From the NCBI GenBank assembly GCA_028287975.1, contig JAQBOP010000344.1, forward strand, positions 1-47,887: 47,887 nt of DNA. The letters run 5' to 3'. Below the pieces are notes generated by a model. The model made no database searches, had not been told where the DNA came from, and was given only the letters and a program-made list of their open reading frames with translations. This document shows, one piece after another, positions 33,492-42,918 of the stretch (position 1 is the stretch's first letter; every line of letters starts with the position of its first letter). This stretch comes from Mucilaginibacter sp. (lineage in GTDB: Bacteria; Bacteroidota; Bacteroidia; Sphingobacteriales; Sphingobacteriaceae). A program made the translations under genes and the position numbers.

Positions 33492-33830
33492 TTACTTTTT
33501 ACTTGCCTTTGCGAATTGGTTAAATGTTAAAGCTTTGCTTATCCAACTTTCAAACTCTTTTTTTGTTTTCATAGCCTCTTCGCTTACAAATACAAAATCT
33601 TTTAATGCTTTACCGTTGCGGATCATTCCGCGCACGCCGTTCATTTCTAGCGCTTCAATATATTCGGGGCCTATGCGGCAGAGCATTTCATCTTGGCTGG
33701 CGCAAACGCACATTTTACCGTTAACCATAAAACAGATCCCGCGAAACATTTTCTTTTCTTCAATGTCAGTAAGGTTATGAGCAGCCAGGGCTTCTCTTAT
33801 TTTATCCGCTAATTTTTCGTCGTAAGCCAT
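33492..33830 (-). CDS. TfoX N-terminal domain-like protein
   Basis: A 112-residue protein with the TfoX-N pattern: DIEEKKMFRGICFMVNGKMCV at 22-42 and LCRIGPEYIEALE in the middle, then helices to a Lys-rich end (AKASKK). TfoX/Sxy proteins regulate competence genes in gammaproteobacteria, but stand-alone TfoX-N proteins in Bacteroidota have no known role. No DNA-binding helix is recognised. It lies between the GH92 gene (10 bases downstream) and PBP1A on the same strand. Presumably cytoplasmic. Confidence 0.87.
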   Translation of the reverse strand: MAYDEKLADKIREALAAHNLTDIEEKKMFRGICFMVNGKMCVCASQDEMLCRIGPEYIEALEMNGVRGMIRNGKALKDFVFVSEEAMKTKKEFESWISKALTFNQFAKASKK

Positions 33831-33840
33831 TGATATATCT

Positions 33841-36393
33841 TTAATTAAAATGCGCTTCTGTAATAAAACTTGACTTTCCGTTTTTAACCGCGATAGCTTT
33901 AATTGTTGTTTTTACTGATATAGGTATTGGTTTGCTATACACGCTTGATGAAGTAGTAGGAGCGGACCCATCTGTGGTATAATAAATAACATCAGTGTCA
34001 ATATCATTGCTTTTAATTTCTGCCTGTGTTGGCGGCGCGAACGTGTTCAGCAATGTAATAGCCGGATTCGGCACTATCAGATCATCAGTAATACTTGAAA
34101 CCGGTTTTTCAAGATCCTGCATAAACATTTTATTGGCTAAACGGCCGGTGTAAACCTCAAACTCTCCGCCGTTGGCGATATCTGAAAAATCCAGAAAAAG
34201 CTTGTTATAGTTTTTTTTGTTCAGGCTCATGCCCTGCAAGTAAATATTGTTACGGGCTACAGATGAACCAGAATTAAGAATGGTGAATTTCTTTCCGTTC
34301 TCCAGGTTAATAACCGCTTTCTCAAACTGCGGCAAGCCTATTTGGAACTGTTGCTGGCTTGGGGCGATGTTATAAATGCCTAACGAACTCATTACATACC
34401 ATGCTGACATTTGCCCGCAATCATCATTACCTGCAAGGCCGTCAGGTTTGTTGCTATATTGTTCGTTTAATATCTTGTTGATGAAAAACTGGGTCTTATC
34501 GCCATTATCCGTAAAATTGAACAAATACGCCATGTGATGGCTCGGCTCGTTACCGTGTGCATACTGACCGATCAGGCCGGTAATATCAGATGTTTCAGTA
34601 CCGGTCAATGGGGCAGTGGTAGTAAACAACTCATTCAGGCTCGATTCAAACTTTGCCATCCCACCCATGCGGTTAATCAAACCTTTTACATCCTGCGGTG
34701 CCAGGAAAGTATATTGCCACGCATTACCTTCTACATAGTTCTTGTTAACGTCAGTAGGATTAAAAGGCTTAAACCAATCGCCATTTACACGGGCCTGCAC
34801 AAAGCCATTATCTTTATTCTGTACGTTTTTCCAATATTGGGCGCGTTGAATGTATTCGCTGTAATCTTGTGGTTTATTCAGCATTTTGGCCATTTGGGCT
34901 ATACACCAGTCGTCATAAGCATACTCTAAAGTTTTTGAAACAGATTCTTTGTTGTTATCGGCTAAAACCAATCCGTTATTACGGTAAGAGTCTAATCCGA
35001 ATTGATTTCGGTTAACAGAGGCCTTCATGGCAGCGAACGCTTTTTCGGCGTCGAAGTCCCTTATCCCGTTCGCGTAAGCATCAACAATTACCGGGATGGA
35101 GTGATTTCCCACCATGCAATAGGTTTCGTTTGACGCGAGCGACCAAATTGGCAATAAGCCTTGCTGATCATAAATAGCCAGGAAGCTTTTAATAAAATCA
35201 AGTGTGCGTTTTCTGTCTATCAAGGTGAGCAGCGGATGTTCTGCCCTGAAGGTATCCCACAAAGAAAATACGGTGTAATAATTAAACCCTTCGGCAGTGT
35301 GTATTTTCTGATCCATACCGCGATATTGACCGTCAACATCACTATAGATATTGGGCGATAACATGGTGTGATATAGCGCTGTATAAAATATGGTGCGTTT
35401 AATTTTACCATAATCAACGGGTTCAACCTTTTTACCTGCCAGGCGGCCATAACCATTTGCCATGGCATCGGCAGCTTGCTGTTGTTCTTGTTGTGCGGGT
35501 GGAGCGCCGCCTTCAACCTCAATTTTTGCAAGTGCGTTTATCCAGGTAGTTTTGGCGGCTTTTAATACTTTTTTGAAATCAAAGTCTGGTATTTCAGCAT
35601 CAAGATTTTTTAATGCGCCTTCCGGGCTTACGGCTGATATGCCTACTTTCGATACAACCTCGCCGGGATTATTGAATTGGATATAAAGCTTAATGTTTTT
35701 CCCTTCGGCTTTCTTTAAACCGTTTTGCAGTTGATCATTAACGGCTATGCCATAGGTTTTAAAAGGTCTTGAAAACTTGGCATAAAAATATACATGCTGA
35801 TCATTGGCCCAGCTCCTTGATTCGCGATAGCCACGGATCTCGTGGTCATTTATAATCTCTATCCATGAATTTAACACCTGGTCGTGATGTTTCAGGTCGA
35901 TAATAATATTGGCCTGTCCTGTTGATGGATAAGTGTACTTATGCATCCCTGCGCGGGTAGTTGCGGTTAATTCGACATCGATATTATATTTGTCAAGCCT
36001 GGTTTTATAAAAACCAGGGGAGGCAAATTCATTCTTTTTCTTGAACGGCGAGCTATAATCTGTGTTTTTAAATTGCGGCGTGCCCGTGGTAGGCATAAAC
36101 AAGATATCGCAATAGTCAAAAATGCCTGTACCGCTTAAATGCGTATGCGAAAAGCCATAAACAACAGAATCTGTGAAGTGATAACCCGAGCAGCCGTCCC
36201 AACCTTCTAATCGTGTGTCAGGACTTAGCTGAACCATACCAAATGGCATTACTGCACCCGGATAAGTGTGGCCATGACCGCCTGTGCCTATAAACGGATC
36301 AACATAAGGTGTATAATCTTTTTTCTTCTGGGCCGATGCGTTAAGGCTAAAGGCCAGCGCGGTTAAAAATAAAATACGGGAAACTTTTATCAC
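33841..36393 (-). CDS. Exported GH92 alpha-1,2-mannosidase with CBM-like C-terminal domain
   Basis: About 850 residues from a GTG at 36393 (MIKVSRILFLTALAFSLNASAQ is a clean signal peptide). The frame is open to an ATG at 36483, but the extra 30 residues would overlap the intact-frame end of the amidase gene and precede the signal peptide. GH92 motifs include TPYVDPFIGTGGHGHTYPGA, PFGMVQLSPDT and GGMAKFESSLNELF near the catalytic domain. NEPSHHMAYLF and DDCGQMSAWYVMSSLG follow and carry family acid/base residues. The C-terminal 70 residues resemble a chitobiase-type beta-sandwich (YYTTDGSAPTTSSSVYS). GH92 enzymes are calcium-dependent exo-mannosidases acting on N-glycans. Likely outer-membrane facing or periplasmic. 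Confidence 0.92.
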   Translation of the reverse strand: MIKVSRILFLTALAFSLNASAQKKKDYTPYVDPFIGTGGHGHTYPGAVMPFGMVQLSPDTRLEGWDGCSGYHFTDSVVYGFSHTHLSGTGIFDYCDILFMPTTGTPQFKNTDYSSPFKKKNEFASPGFYKTRLDKYNIDVELTATTRAGMHKYTYPSTGQANIIIDLKHHDQVLNSWIEIINDHEIRGYRESRSWANDQHVYFYAKFSRPFKTYGIAVNDQLQNGLKKAEGKNIKLYIQFNNPGEVVSKVGISAVSPEGALKNLDAEIPDFDFKKVLKAAKTTWINALAKIEVEGGAPPAQQEQQQAADAMANGYGRLAGKKVEPVDYGKIKRTIFYTALYHTMLSPNIYSDVDGQYRGMDQKIHTAEGFNYYTVFSLWDTFRAEHPLLTLIDRKRTLDFIKSFLAIYDQQGLLPIWSLASNETYCMVGNHSIPVIVDAYANGIRDFDAEKAFAAMKASVNRNQFGLDSYRNNGLVLADNNKESVSKTLEYAYDDWCIAQMAKMLNKPQDYSEYIQRAQYWKNVQNKDNGFVQARVNGDWFKPFNPTDVNKNYVEGNAWQYTFLAPQDVKGLINRMGGMAKFESSLNELFTTTAPLTGTETSDITGLIGQYAHGNEPSHHMAYLFNFTDNGDKTQFFINKILNEQYSNKPDGLAGNDDCGQMSAWYVMSSLGIYNIAPSQQQFQIGLPQFEKAVINLENGKKFTILNSGSSVARNNIYLQGMSLNKKNYNKLFLDFSDIANGGEFEVYTGRLANKMFMQDLEKPVSSITDDLIVPNPAITLLNTFAPPTQAEIKSNDIDTDVIYYTTDGSAPTTSSSVYSKPIPISVKTTIKAIAVKNGKSSFITEAHFN

Positions 36394-36457
36394 TTTGCGG
36401 AAATTAGTTGACCTGCAACTTACTAAAGTTACCAGATATTCATAAGAAAATAAAACG

Positions 36458-37233
36458 TTAAAGCAGCGTAAACTCGTCGGCATCTTTTAGGAAAGGCATA
36501 GCGCGACGGGTCTTTGCAACTTCGTCCGCGACAATAGTAAAAGTATAAACGTCTTCTTCATCACGTTTATAATAAACCACATTACCGTTAGGGTCTATGC
36601 AGGTCGAATCGCCCGAATGATAAACTTCGTTACCGTCATGTCAACACGGTTCACACCAATAACATAAGCCTGGTTTTCGACAGCGCGTGCCGGGATCAGC
36701 GTGCGCCAGTGTAAGGCCCTGCGCTCGGGCCAGTTGGCTACTATTAATAGCAGATCATAAGCCTCCTTTACATTTCGCATCCAAACCGGGAAACGCAGAT
36801 CATAGCAGATCATAGGGCAAATTTTCCAGCCTTTAAGTTCAATTATCAGCTTTTTTGTCCCTGCGGTATAAGTATGGTGCTCTTTGCCCAGGGCAAATAA
36901 GTGTCTTTTGTCGTAATAATTGCAGGTACCTTCAGGTAACATCCATATTAAACGATTATAATATTTGCCTTTTTCGGCTATGATCAGGCTACCGGTTACC
37001 ACGCAATCATATTGCTTGGCTATTTTATGCATCCACTGCATGGTTTTACCGCCCATCGGCTCGGCCAGTTCTTCGGCATTCATGGTGAAGCCGGTGTTAA
37101 ACATTTCAGGTAATATGATCAGATCAGTTTTTTCGCGAATACCGGATAGCCGCAATGCTATATTTTGCAGGTTTTTATCTATTTTTTCCCAAAACAGATA
37201 TCCCTGAAAAGAAGTGATCTTTAAATTCTCCAT
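36458..37233 (-). pseudogene. Omega-amidase (nitrilase superfamily) interrupted by a frameshift
   Basis: The first 197 residues (37233 down to about 36643) read as a Nit2/YafV-type omega-amidase. Catalytic residues are Glu43 (LPEMFNTGF), Lys109 (YYDKRHLF) and Cys143 (CPMICYDLRFP), followed by AVENQAYVIGVNRV. The frame then turns to unrelated residues and stops at 36595. In another frame the missing end is intact: HDGNEVYHSGDSTCIDP, NGNVVYYKRDEEDVYTF and RRAMPFLKDADEFTLL to a stop at 36458-36460. Adding one base near 36641-36643 restores a 258-residue protein of normal length, so one base of a GG/CC pair appears missing. It is either a real inactivation or a sequencing error. The family hydrolyses alpha-ketoglutaramate and pairs with the aminotransferase next door. 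Confidence 0.85.
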
Positions 37234-37291
37234 AGCAAATGTTGTGGCGGCTTTAATTGGTTTAACTAATAACTAATACGCAATTTCCTTA

Positions 37292-38446
37292 TTAAAGTTT
37301 AAAATCTAACAATCTATTAACGGCAGCATCCAAAGTTTCTTGCTTTTTAGCAAAACAAAATCGCAAAACATGGTGATTTGTACCCTGGGTATAAAACACG
37401 GATGTAGGTATACAAGCTACCCCAGCTTCTTTTGTTAACCTTAAAGCAAACGCTGTGTCATCCTCATCTGTCAGGTGCCCGTACTTAACTGATTGAAAGT
37501 ATGATCCGCTTGACGGCAATAGCTCAAATTGGGTTGCTGCCAACCCGTTTCTGAAATGATCTCTTTTTTGCTTAAAAAAGGCAGGCAGATTTAAATATGT
37601 GTTTTCATCTTTTAAATACTCAGCTATGGCATGTTGCACGGCCGAGTTTACACTGAATACCAAAAACTGGTGTATTTTTCTAAACTCCTGCATTAGATAG
37701 ACGGGAGCGAGGCAATAACCCACTTTCCAACCGGTGGCATGAAATAACTTTCCAAATGACGCTACTATAAAACTACGCTGTTTCAGTTCAGGATAGCGAG
37801 CCATGCTATGGTGTATCTCGCCATCATATATCAAATGTTCGTAAACCTCGTCGCTTAGTATATATATGTTCTGGTCTTTTACTATTGCGCTTAGTTCGTT
37901 AATATCTTGTTCATGTAATATAGTAGCCGTTGGGTTATGCGGCGAATTAAGGATGATCAGCTTTGTGCGATTGTTGATCAACTTTTTTACCATGGCCCAA
38001 TCAATGCGATAATTGTTATCGGGTTCTAACTCCAAAGACTTAACAATGCCGCCCATCAGTTTAATAGCAGGAGCATAGCAATCAAACGCCGGCTCAAAAA
38101 CAATCACCTCGTCGTTAGGGTGTATAATGGCGCTTATGGCCGTAAATATGGCTTGGGTGCCGCCGGCAGTGATGGTTATTTCTGTATCAGGATCATAATC
38201 TGCACCATGCAGTTTTTTTGTTTTATAAGCTATCTGGTCGCGTAAAGTTTTAACGCCCGCCATTGGGGCGTATTGATTATGGCCATCTTTCATTGCTTTA
38301 TTAACCAGCTCGATCAGTTCAGGCGAGCAATCAAAATCAGGAAAGCCTTGCGATAGATTAATGGCACCAACCTCTGCCGCAAGGGCAGACATGGTGGTAA
38401 AAATGGTAGTCCCAACTGAGGGTAACTTAGATGCAATAGTAGTCAT
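37292..38446 (-). CDS. ybdL: Methionine/glutamine-type aminotransferase (YbdL-like)
   Basis: A 384-residue fold-type I PLP enzyme. Visible are GFPDFDCSPEL at the N-terminus, AGGTQAIF (about 94-101), NSPHNPTA (Asn171 with the PLP-binding Pro), SDEVYEHLIYDG (Asp199, Tyr202), and the Schiff-base lysine Lys233 in SFGKLFHATGWKVGY, typical of YbdL. The family transaminates methionine or other amino acids with 2-oxoacids such as 4-methylthio-2-oxobutanoate. It is directly upstream of the omega-amidase, on the same strand, 58 bases apart. The pairing points to the glutamine transaminase-omega-amidase pathway or methionine salvage (established for such pairs; inferred here). Confidence 0.93.
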   Translation of the reverse strand: MTTIASKLPSVGTTIFTTMSALAAEVGAINLSQGFPDFDCSPELIELVNKAMKDGHNQYAPMAGVKTLRDQIAYKTKKLHGADYDPDTEITITAGGTQAIFTAISAIIHPNDEVIVFEPAFDCYAPAIKLMGGIVKSLELEPDNNYRIDWAMVKKLINNRTKLIILNSPHNPTATILHEQDINELSAIVKDQNIYILSDEVYEHLIYDGEIHHSMARYPELKQRSFIVASFGKLFHATGWKVGYCLAPVYLMQEFRKIHQFLVFSVNSAVQHAIAEYLKDENTYLNLPAFFKQKRDHFRNGLAATQFELLPSSGSYFQSVKYGHLTDEDDTAFALRLTKEAGVACIPTSVFYTQGTNHHVLRFCFAKKQETLDAAVNRLLDFKL

Positions 38447-38534
38447 GTTTGGCTAATGTAAGTAAAACCATTTAAACCTGATTTGAAATTGATAATAATG
38501 ACGGTATCTTTAAAATCATTATCTGCCTGAATAT

Positions 38535-39641
38535 ATGACACCTAAAGCCAACTTATTAGCCATAACCTTTATTTTTTTATTTCTTCCGATGATCGGTTTT
38601 TCGCAGTTAACCGATCACGAAAACGAAGTAATCTCAAAATTTAGCAACCGCTTAAAAAATGATATTGCCTGGGATGATTTAAATGGCAGCATATCGGTGG
38701 CAATTACAAAGGGCAATAAAGTAATATGGGCGAACGCTTTTGGCTATGCAGACAAGGACAGGAATATTTTGGCAGACACCGGTTCCAATTATCGAATTGG
38801 TTCCATCACCAAAACTTTTACGGCTACCTTATTAATGCTCTTGGTTGAGGATAAAAAGATCAGTTTGGATGACGATGTCGAAAAATATGTACCTGAGGTT
38901 ACCGGACTAAAAGGCTATTCTAATAAGCATAAGATCACCATTAAACAATTAGCATCGCACACGTCAGGAATTAAACGTCAGCCTGACCCAAATTCATGGT
39001 ACTTTGGCGATCCGAGTCAATGGGAGCGATTATTACTTCGTTGTATACCCATTACAAGTTTTGCCTATAAACCCGGTGATCATTTTTTATACTCGGATAT
39101 TGGTTATGCAATTTTGGGTCTGGCTTTAGAAAGAGCAAGCGGCGAACGTTATATTGACATGTTGCAGCGAAGAATTATTGAACCACTGCAAATGCACGAT
39201 ACTTACCTTTTAGTACCTGACACTAAAATAACAAAGCTGGCGGTAGGTTTAGAGAATGCATCGGGCGTTGTAGATATTAGCGTGCCTTTTAGGCAACAAT
39301 CCGGAATGGGGTATGGGTTGCCAGCCGGTTCGCTTTATTCAACACCAAGCGATCTGGCTAAGTTTGTAACATCATTCATAACAAAGCCGCAAATATTGAG
39401 TAAGTCAAGTATCAGAAAGATGGAGAATATATCCAGCGTAAGTGATAGCTATGGTTTGGCTTTGATGATGCATTCGGGTATTAATCAAAACTTAATAGAA
39501 CACGATGGTTACGTCCCCGGATATACCGCGCAGTTTGTGGTTGATTTAGATTCAAAGTATTCGGTGATTATTATGCGTAACTATAACCAGGGTAGTACCA
39601 ATCTGAACGAAGTGGCTAAAAAACTGCTGAGAGATTTATAA
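38535..39641 (+). CDS. Secreted class C beta-lactamase-like serine hydrolase
   Basis: A 368-residue protein with a signal peptide (residues 5-23, ending GFSQ) and a class C beta-lactamase/D-aminopeptidase core. The SxxK motif is Ser90-Ile-Thr-Lys93 in IGSITKTFTATL. The Tyr motif is Tyr186-Ser-Asp188 (usually Tyr-x-Asn). The third motif HDG is at 323-325 in EHDGYVPGYTAQF. The family covers esterases, D-amino acid peptidases and true beta-lactamases, so the substrate cannot be chosen. It is divergent from the aminotransferase across an 88-base spacer and is monocistronic. Probably periplasmic. Confidence 0.9.
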   Translation: MTPKANLLAITFIFLFLPMIGFSQLTDHENEVISKFSNRLKNDIAWDDLNGSISVAITKGNKVIWANAFGYADKDRNILADTGSNYRIGSITKTFTATLLMLLVEDKKISLDDDVEKYVPEVTGLKGYSNKHKITIKQLASHTSGIKRQPDPNSWYFGDPSQWERLLLRCIPITSFAYKPGDHFLYSDIGYAILGLALERASGERYIDMLQRRIIEPLQMHDTYLLVPDTKITKLAVGLENASGVVDISVPFRQQSGMGYGLPAGSLYSTPSDLAKFVTSFITKPQILSKSSIRKMENISSVSDSYGLALMMHSGINQNLIEHDGYVPGYTAQFVVDLDSKYSVIIMRNYNQGSTNLNEVAKKLLRDL

Positions 39642-39755
39642 CAATAGAAACACGATGCTTCACGTCTTAAAAAGATGCCCGCGTCAATTTCAATTGTGAC
39701 GCAAATATTGAGGTCGACATTTCTCAACTTTACATCGTTTACTTAACTTAGTAAA

Positions 39756-40721
39756 ATGAAAAAATGTCTGCCCCTTATTTTATTTACCATATTGTTTGCC
39801 GCGTGTAAATCACCTAAGGCAAACAATGCGCCGGTTGTTGGTTTTATTGATGCTTTTGAAGATGCTACCATAGCGCAGGCGAGAACCGGATTTACAGATG
39901 CTTTGAAAAAAGAAGGCTTCAGCGAAGAGAAAAAGACCGTTCAGATAGAATACCGTAACGCGCAGGGTAATATTCCTACGTTAACACAGATAGTTAACTA
40001 TTTTATATCAGAAAATGTTGACCTGCTGGCTACATGCACAACATTATCATCAGTTACCGCGGTACAGAACACAAAAACCATCCCCATCTTTGAAATGGTT
40101 TCGCCAACACCTGAACGCATGAAAGTTATTGACAAAGATGGTAAAGCGCCTGCTAATCTTTTTGGCGCTGTCGAGGACCTGCAATACATCGATACTTCAT
40201 TTTCTATCATTCCAAAACTCCTAAAACCAAAGGGGCCTAAACTGGTAATTGGCCTGATCTATAACCAGGCAGAGCCGCAATCGGCAGACGCGATGCAGCG
40301 GATCAAATCGTTAGCGGATAAGTTAAATATTACATTGATCGCATTGCCATTAAATTCATCAGCCGATGCACAGTTGGTAACGCAAGCTTTATTGGATAAA
40401 AAGATAGACGCCTTTTTTGCCAACCCGGATAATACTGTATTTGCATCTTTTGAAACTATATTAAAAAACTGTAACCAGGCCAATGTACCCATATTTACCA
40501 GCGAGGCCGGTTTGGTACAACGCGGCGCTGTAGCTGCCTTTGGCGCGGATATTTATCAATGGGGTTATCAGGCAGGTGAGCAAGCCGCACAGTTTCTTAA
40601 AACGCATAAAACAGACGGACTGAAACCGGAAATGGTAAAGATCAGGAAGCGAGTTTACAATCCGGCTGCTGTTAAAAAGTATAATATTGCCATACCTTCA
40701 AATTTTGAAGCTGTAAAATAA
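39756..40721 (+). CDS. ABC transporter substrate-binding lipoprotein (TrpX-like)
   Basis: A 321-residue lipoprotein; the signal peptide ends in LFAAC (Cys17). The body resembles the ABC_sub_bind (PF04392) family of two-lobe binding proteins: VVGFIDAFEDATIAQARTGF, ATCTTLSSVTAVQNTKTIPIFEMVSPTP, and a later FGADIYQWGYQAGEQAAQFL. Members in Gram-positives bind tryptophan or tyrosine (TrpX), but ligand choice here is unknown. The stop overlaps the start of the permease gene by one base (TAATG), so translation is coupled. No ATPase gene is adjacent. Confidence 0.9.
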   Translation: MKKCLPLILFTILFAACKSPKANNAPVVGFIDAFEDATIAQARTGFTDALKKEGFSEEKKTVQIEYRNAQGNIPTLTQIVNYFISENVDLLATCTTLSSVTAVQNTKTIPIFEMVSPTPERMKVIDKDGKAPANLFGAVEDLQYIDTSFSIIPKLLKPKGPKLVIGLIYNQAEPQSADAMQRIKSLADKLNITLIALPLNSSADAQLVTQALLDKKIDAFFANPDNTVFASFETILKNCNQANVPIFTSEAGLVQRGAVAAFGADIYQWGYQAGEQAAQFLKTHKTDGLKPEMVKIRKRVYNPAAVKKYNIAIPSNFEAVK

Positions 40722-41587
40722 TGGATTTTTACCTTACCGCCTTATTGCAGGGGCTTTGCTTTTCGGGTATAGCGTTAGGTATTTACATATCCATGAAGAT
40801 ATTTAATATCCCGGATATTACTACCGACGGCAGCTATACTTTAGGTGGCGTGGTGTCGGCAATTTTACTTACTCGGCATGTACCGGGGTATTTGATTTTA
40901 CCGGCTGTAATATTTGCCGGTGGGGTAGCGGGTGCAATTACCGGGATTATCCATACCAAATTGAAAATCAATCCGTTATTAGCCGGGATATTGGTAATGA
41001 CAGCTTTGTATTCGGTTAATTTAACTTTAATGGGGCGATCTAATTTGCCGCTGATCGGCACATCATCCATATTTACTTTGATACAAATTGTAACCAATGT
41101 AAATCAGAATACATTTTGGATATTGCTGTTCTTTGTACTGATAATTACTTTACTGATTGGTTACCTGCTTAAAACGGACTTTGGCATTGCCATGCGTGCG
41201 ACTGGTAATAACGAATCTATGATCAGAGCGTTAGGGGTAAATACCGACAGGATGAAAATAATAGGCCTGGCACTGGCTAATGCGCTTACCGCGGTGAGTG
41301 GTTATCTGATCGCACAGTTCCAGGGATTTGCGGATATCAGTATGGGTATCGGGATAGTGATAGTAGGGTTGGGGTCGGTCATTATAGCTGAAACATTGAT
41401 TGGCTGGTTACATATCACATCGGTATGGATGATATTGATCCTGGTGTTAGTGGGAGCCGTCATCTTTCAGTTGGTATTGGCGCTAACTTTATATATCGGC
41501 GTTGATGCAAATTTATTAAAGCTGGTTACTGCCGTATTTGTATTGTTAATTGTAAGTTTACCACGTTTAAATCGCATAAAAGATTAA
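40721..41587 (+). CDS. ABC transporter permease (TrpY/LivH-like)
   Basis: A 288-residue membrane protein with about eight hydrophobic helices. Marks are GLCFSGIALGIYISMKIFNIPDITTDGSYTLGG at the start, GFAGAITGIIHTKLKINPLLAGILVMTAL, and the cytoplasmic EAA-like loop FGIAMRATGNNESMIRALGVNTDRMKI. That loop is where the ATPase docks in this permease class. It is translationally coupled to the binding protein upstream. The next gene on this strand is NIPSNAP, so the ATPase that powers transport must be encoded elsewhere or be shared. Confidence 0.9.
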   Translation: MDFYLTALLQGLCFSGIALGIYISMKIFNIPDITTDGSYTLGGVVSAILLTRHVPGYLILPAVIFAGGVAGAITGIIHTKLKINPLLAGILVMTALYSVNLTLMGRSNLPLIGTSSIFTLIQIVTNVNQNTFWILLFFVLIITLLIGYLLKTDFGIAMRATGNNESMIRALGVNTDRMKIIGLALANALTAVSGYLIAQFQGFADISMGIGIVIVGLGSVIIAETLIGWLHITSVWMILILVLVGAVIFQLVLALTLYIGVDANLLKLVTAVFVLLIVSLPRLNRIKD

Positions 41588-41599
41588 TTATCACCTAAA

Positions 41600-42397
41600 A
41601 TGAAAGTGTTTTATAAAAATTGCCCAATTGTGCTTGTTGCGCTTTTTGTGTTCGCAACCTGTTTGTTTTCCGGCTTGTGCGTACAGGCGGCTTCGCAATA
41701 TTATTACCAGTTAAAAATATATCATTATAAAAGTAAGGCCCAGGAGGATAGGTTAGATGCCTACCTGCAAAACGCGTACTTACCGGCAATGCACAAAGCA
41801 GGTATAAAAGACGTAGGGGTATTTAAGGTATTAAAACCCGATAGTGTCGACAAAAAGATCTATGTATATGTTGCTTATCGTACCTGGGACGCACTGGAAA
41901 ATACCGATCAGAAGTTATTGAAAGACCAAACCTATTTAGATGCCGGAAAAGATTACCTGGATGCGCCATACAATGACCCCGCCTACACGCGGATAGAAAC
42001 AATTGTACTGCGTGCTTTTCCGGGCGCGCCCGAGCCAAATGTGCCTAACCTGACGGCAAAAAAAGCCGACCGTATTTACGAACTGCGCAGCTATGAGAGC
42101 GCGACAGAAAAATACAATGCCAGTAAAGTAAAAATGTTTAACGTGGGCGACGAGATCTCGATATTTAATAAGTACAACTTCAACGCTATGTTTTATGGCG
42201 AAGTGATAGCCGGTAGCCACATGCCTAACTTAATGTATATTACAACCTTTAACGGCCTGCAAGACAACAAGGATAAGTGGAAGTTATTTTTTGACGACGA
42301 AAAGTTCAAGGGATTGGGTAAAATGCCCGAATATCAAAAAAACGTATCAAAAGCAGAAAGCCTGTTTCTTTACCCGACAGACTACTCTGATTATTAA
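41600..42397 (+). CDS. Exported NIPSNAP-family protein
   Basis: A 265-residue protein with a signal sequence (hydrophobic residues 9-28, then CVQAAS). Two ferredoxin-like NIPSNAP repeats follow: YYYQLKIYHYKSKAQEDRL...YLPAMHKAG, and RIYELRSYESATEKYNASKVKMF. In bacteria NIPSNAP proteins are uncharacterised dimeric alpha-beta barrels. The gene starts 12 bases after the ABC permease, so it is probably in the same transcript, and it ends at a strong terminator. A periplasmic partner of the binding protein is possible but unproven. Confidence 0.87.
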   Translation: MKVFYKNCPIVLVALFVFATCLFSGLCVQAASQYYYQLKIYHYKSKAQEDRLDAYLQNAYLPAMHKAGIKDVGVFKVLKPDSVDKKIYVYVAYRTWDALENTDQKLLKDQTYLDAGKDYLDAPYNDPAYTRIETIVLRAFPGAPEPNVPNLTAKKADRIYELRSYESATEKYNASKVKMFNVGDEISIFNKYNFNAMFYGEVIAGSHMPNLMYITTFNGLQDNKDKWKLFFDDEKFKGLGKMPEYQKNVSKAESLFLYPTDYSDY

Positions 42398-42419
42398 GAT
42401 CTATTGACAATCATTGCTG

Positions 42420-42451
42420 AAAAGGGATAGCGCTACGTTATCCCTTTTTTG
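42420..42451. terminator. Bidirectional intrinsic terminator between NIPSNAP and the small membrane protein
   Basis: AAAAGGGATA (42420-42429) pairs with TATCCCTTTT (42439-42448). The inner GCG/CGT bases extend the stem by three pairs including a G-U. It is followed by a T-run to 42451 on the plus strand and preceded by four A on the minus strand. It terminates the plus-strand ABC-NIPSNAP transcript and, in reverse, the minus-strand gene ending at 42452, whose stop codon it abuts. Confidence 0.85.
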
Positions 42452-42685
42452 TTAATTATTGGCTGGTGCCGATGCTGTATTTGTTATGCCGTCGCCAATG
42501 TCATTTGAATCATGAATAGATTCGTGAGATATTTTAACTTTCTGACCGGTCAATTTGTAATTAGTTTGATTTTTAAATGATGCAGCCAAAAACGCCACTT
42601 CTGTCATTCCCGATAAGAGAACAACGATCAATAAGGCGACAACAAGTCTCGGCAAAAAAAGCGAAGGGAACTTTTCTTTATACAT
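42452..42685 (-). CDS. Small single-pass membrane protein, unknown function
   Basis: A 77-residue protein with one hydrophobic helix at about 11-35 (LPRLVVALLIVVLLSGMTEVAFLAA) and a hydrophilic C-terminal tail rich in Asn, Ser and Lys (VKISHESIHDSNDIGDG). It could be a signal-anchored small protein. No family is recognised. It ends at the bidirectional terminator and has a 212-base A+T-rich spacer upstream shared with the divergent TMEM175 gene. Confidence 0.6.
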   Translation of the reverse strand: MYKEKFPSLFLPRLVVALLIVVLLSGMTEVAFLAASFKNQTNYKLTGQKVKISHESIHDSNDIGDGITNTASAPANN

Positions 42686-42918
42686 TGTATCTTGATTAAT
42701 TAGGGGTAATTATTGCGTTTAATCTGTTGCTAATATAATTATTATTTTTTGTTTGCAACTTTTTTGTTACATAAAAATGAAGGTATTTTATCGATTTTTT
42801 AATCGGATATACTAATGTTGTAATCGAGGTTTATTTAATGTTAAGTTATGCCGTATCGGGTTGAGATTATAACAATATTTATATACTTTTAAACCTTATG
42901 CGATCTGTAAATGCGAAT

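Noticed and set aside
36394-36483. N-terminal extension of the GH92 protein to an ATG at 36483
   Set aside because: It overlaps the alternate-frame end of the amidase and would put 30 residues before a clean signal peptide, so a GTG at 36393 is more likely.
39681-39702. Short inverted repeat GCGTCA...TGACGC upstream of the ABC binding protein
   Set aside because: Arms are only six bases with a ten-base loop and no T-tract, so a terminator or operator cannot be supported.
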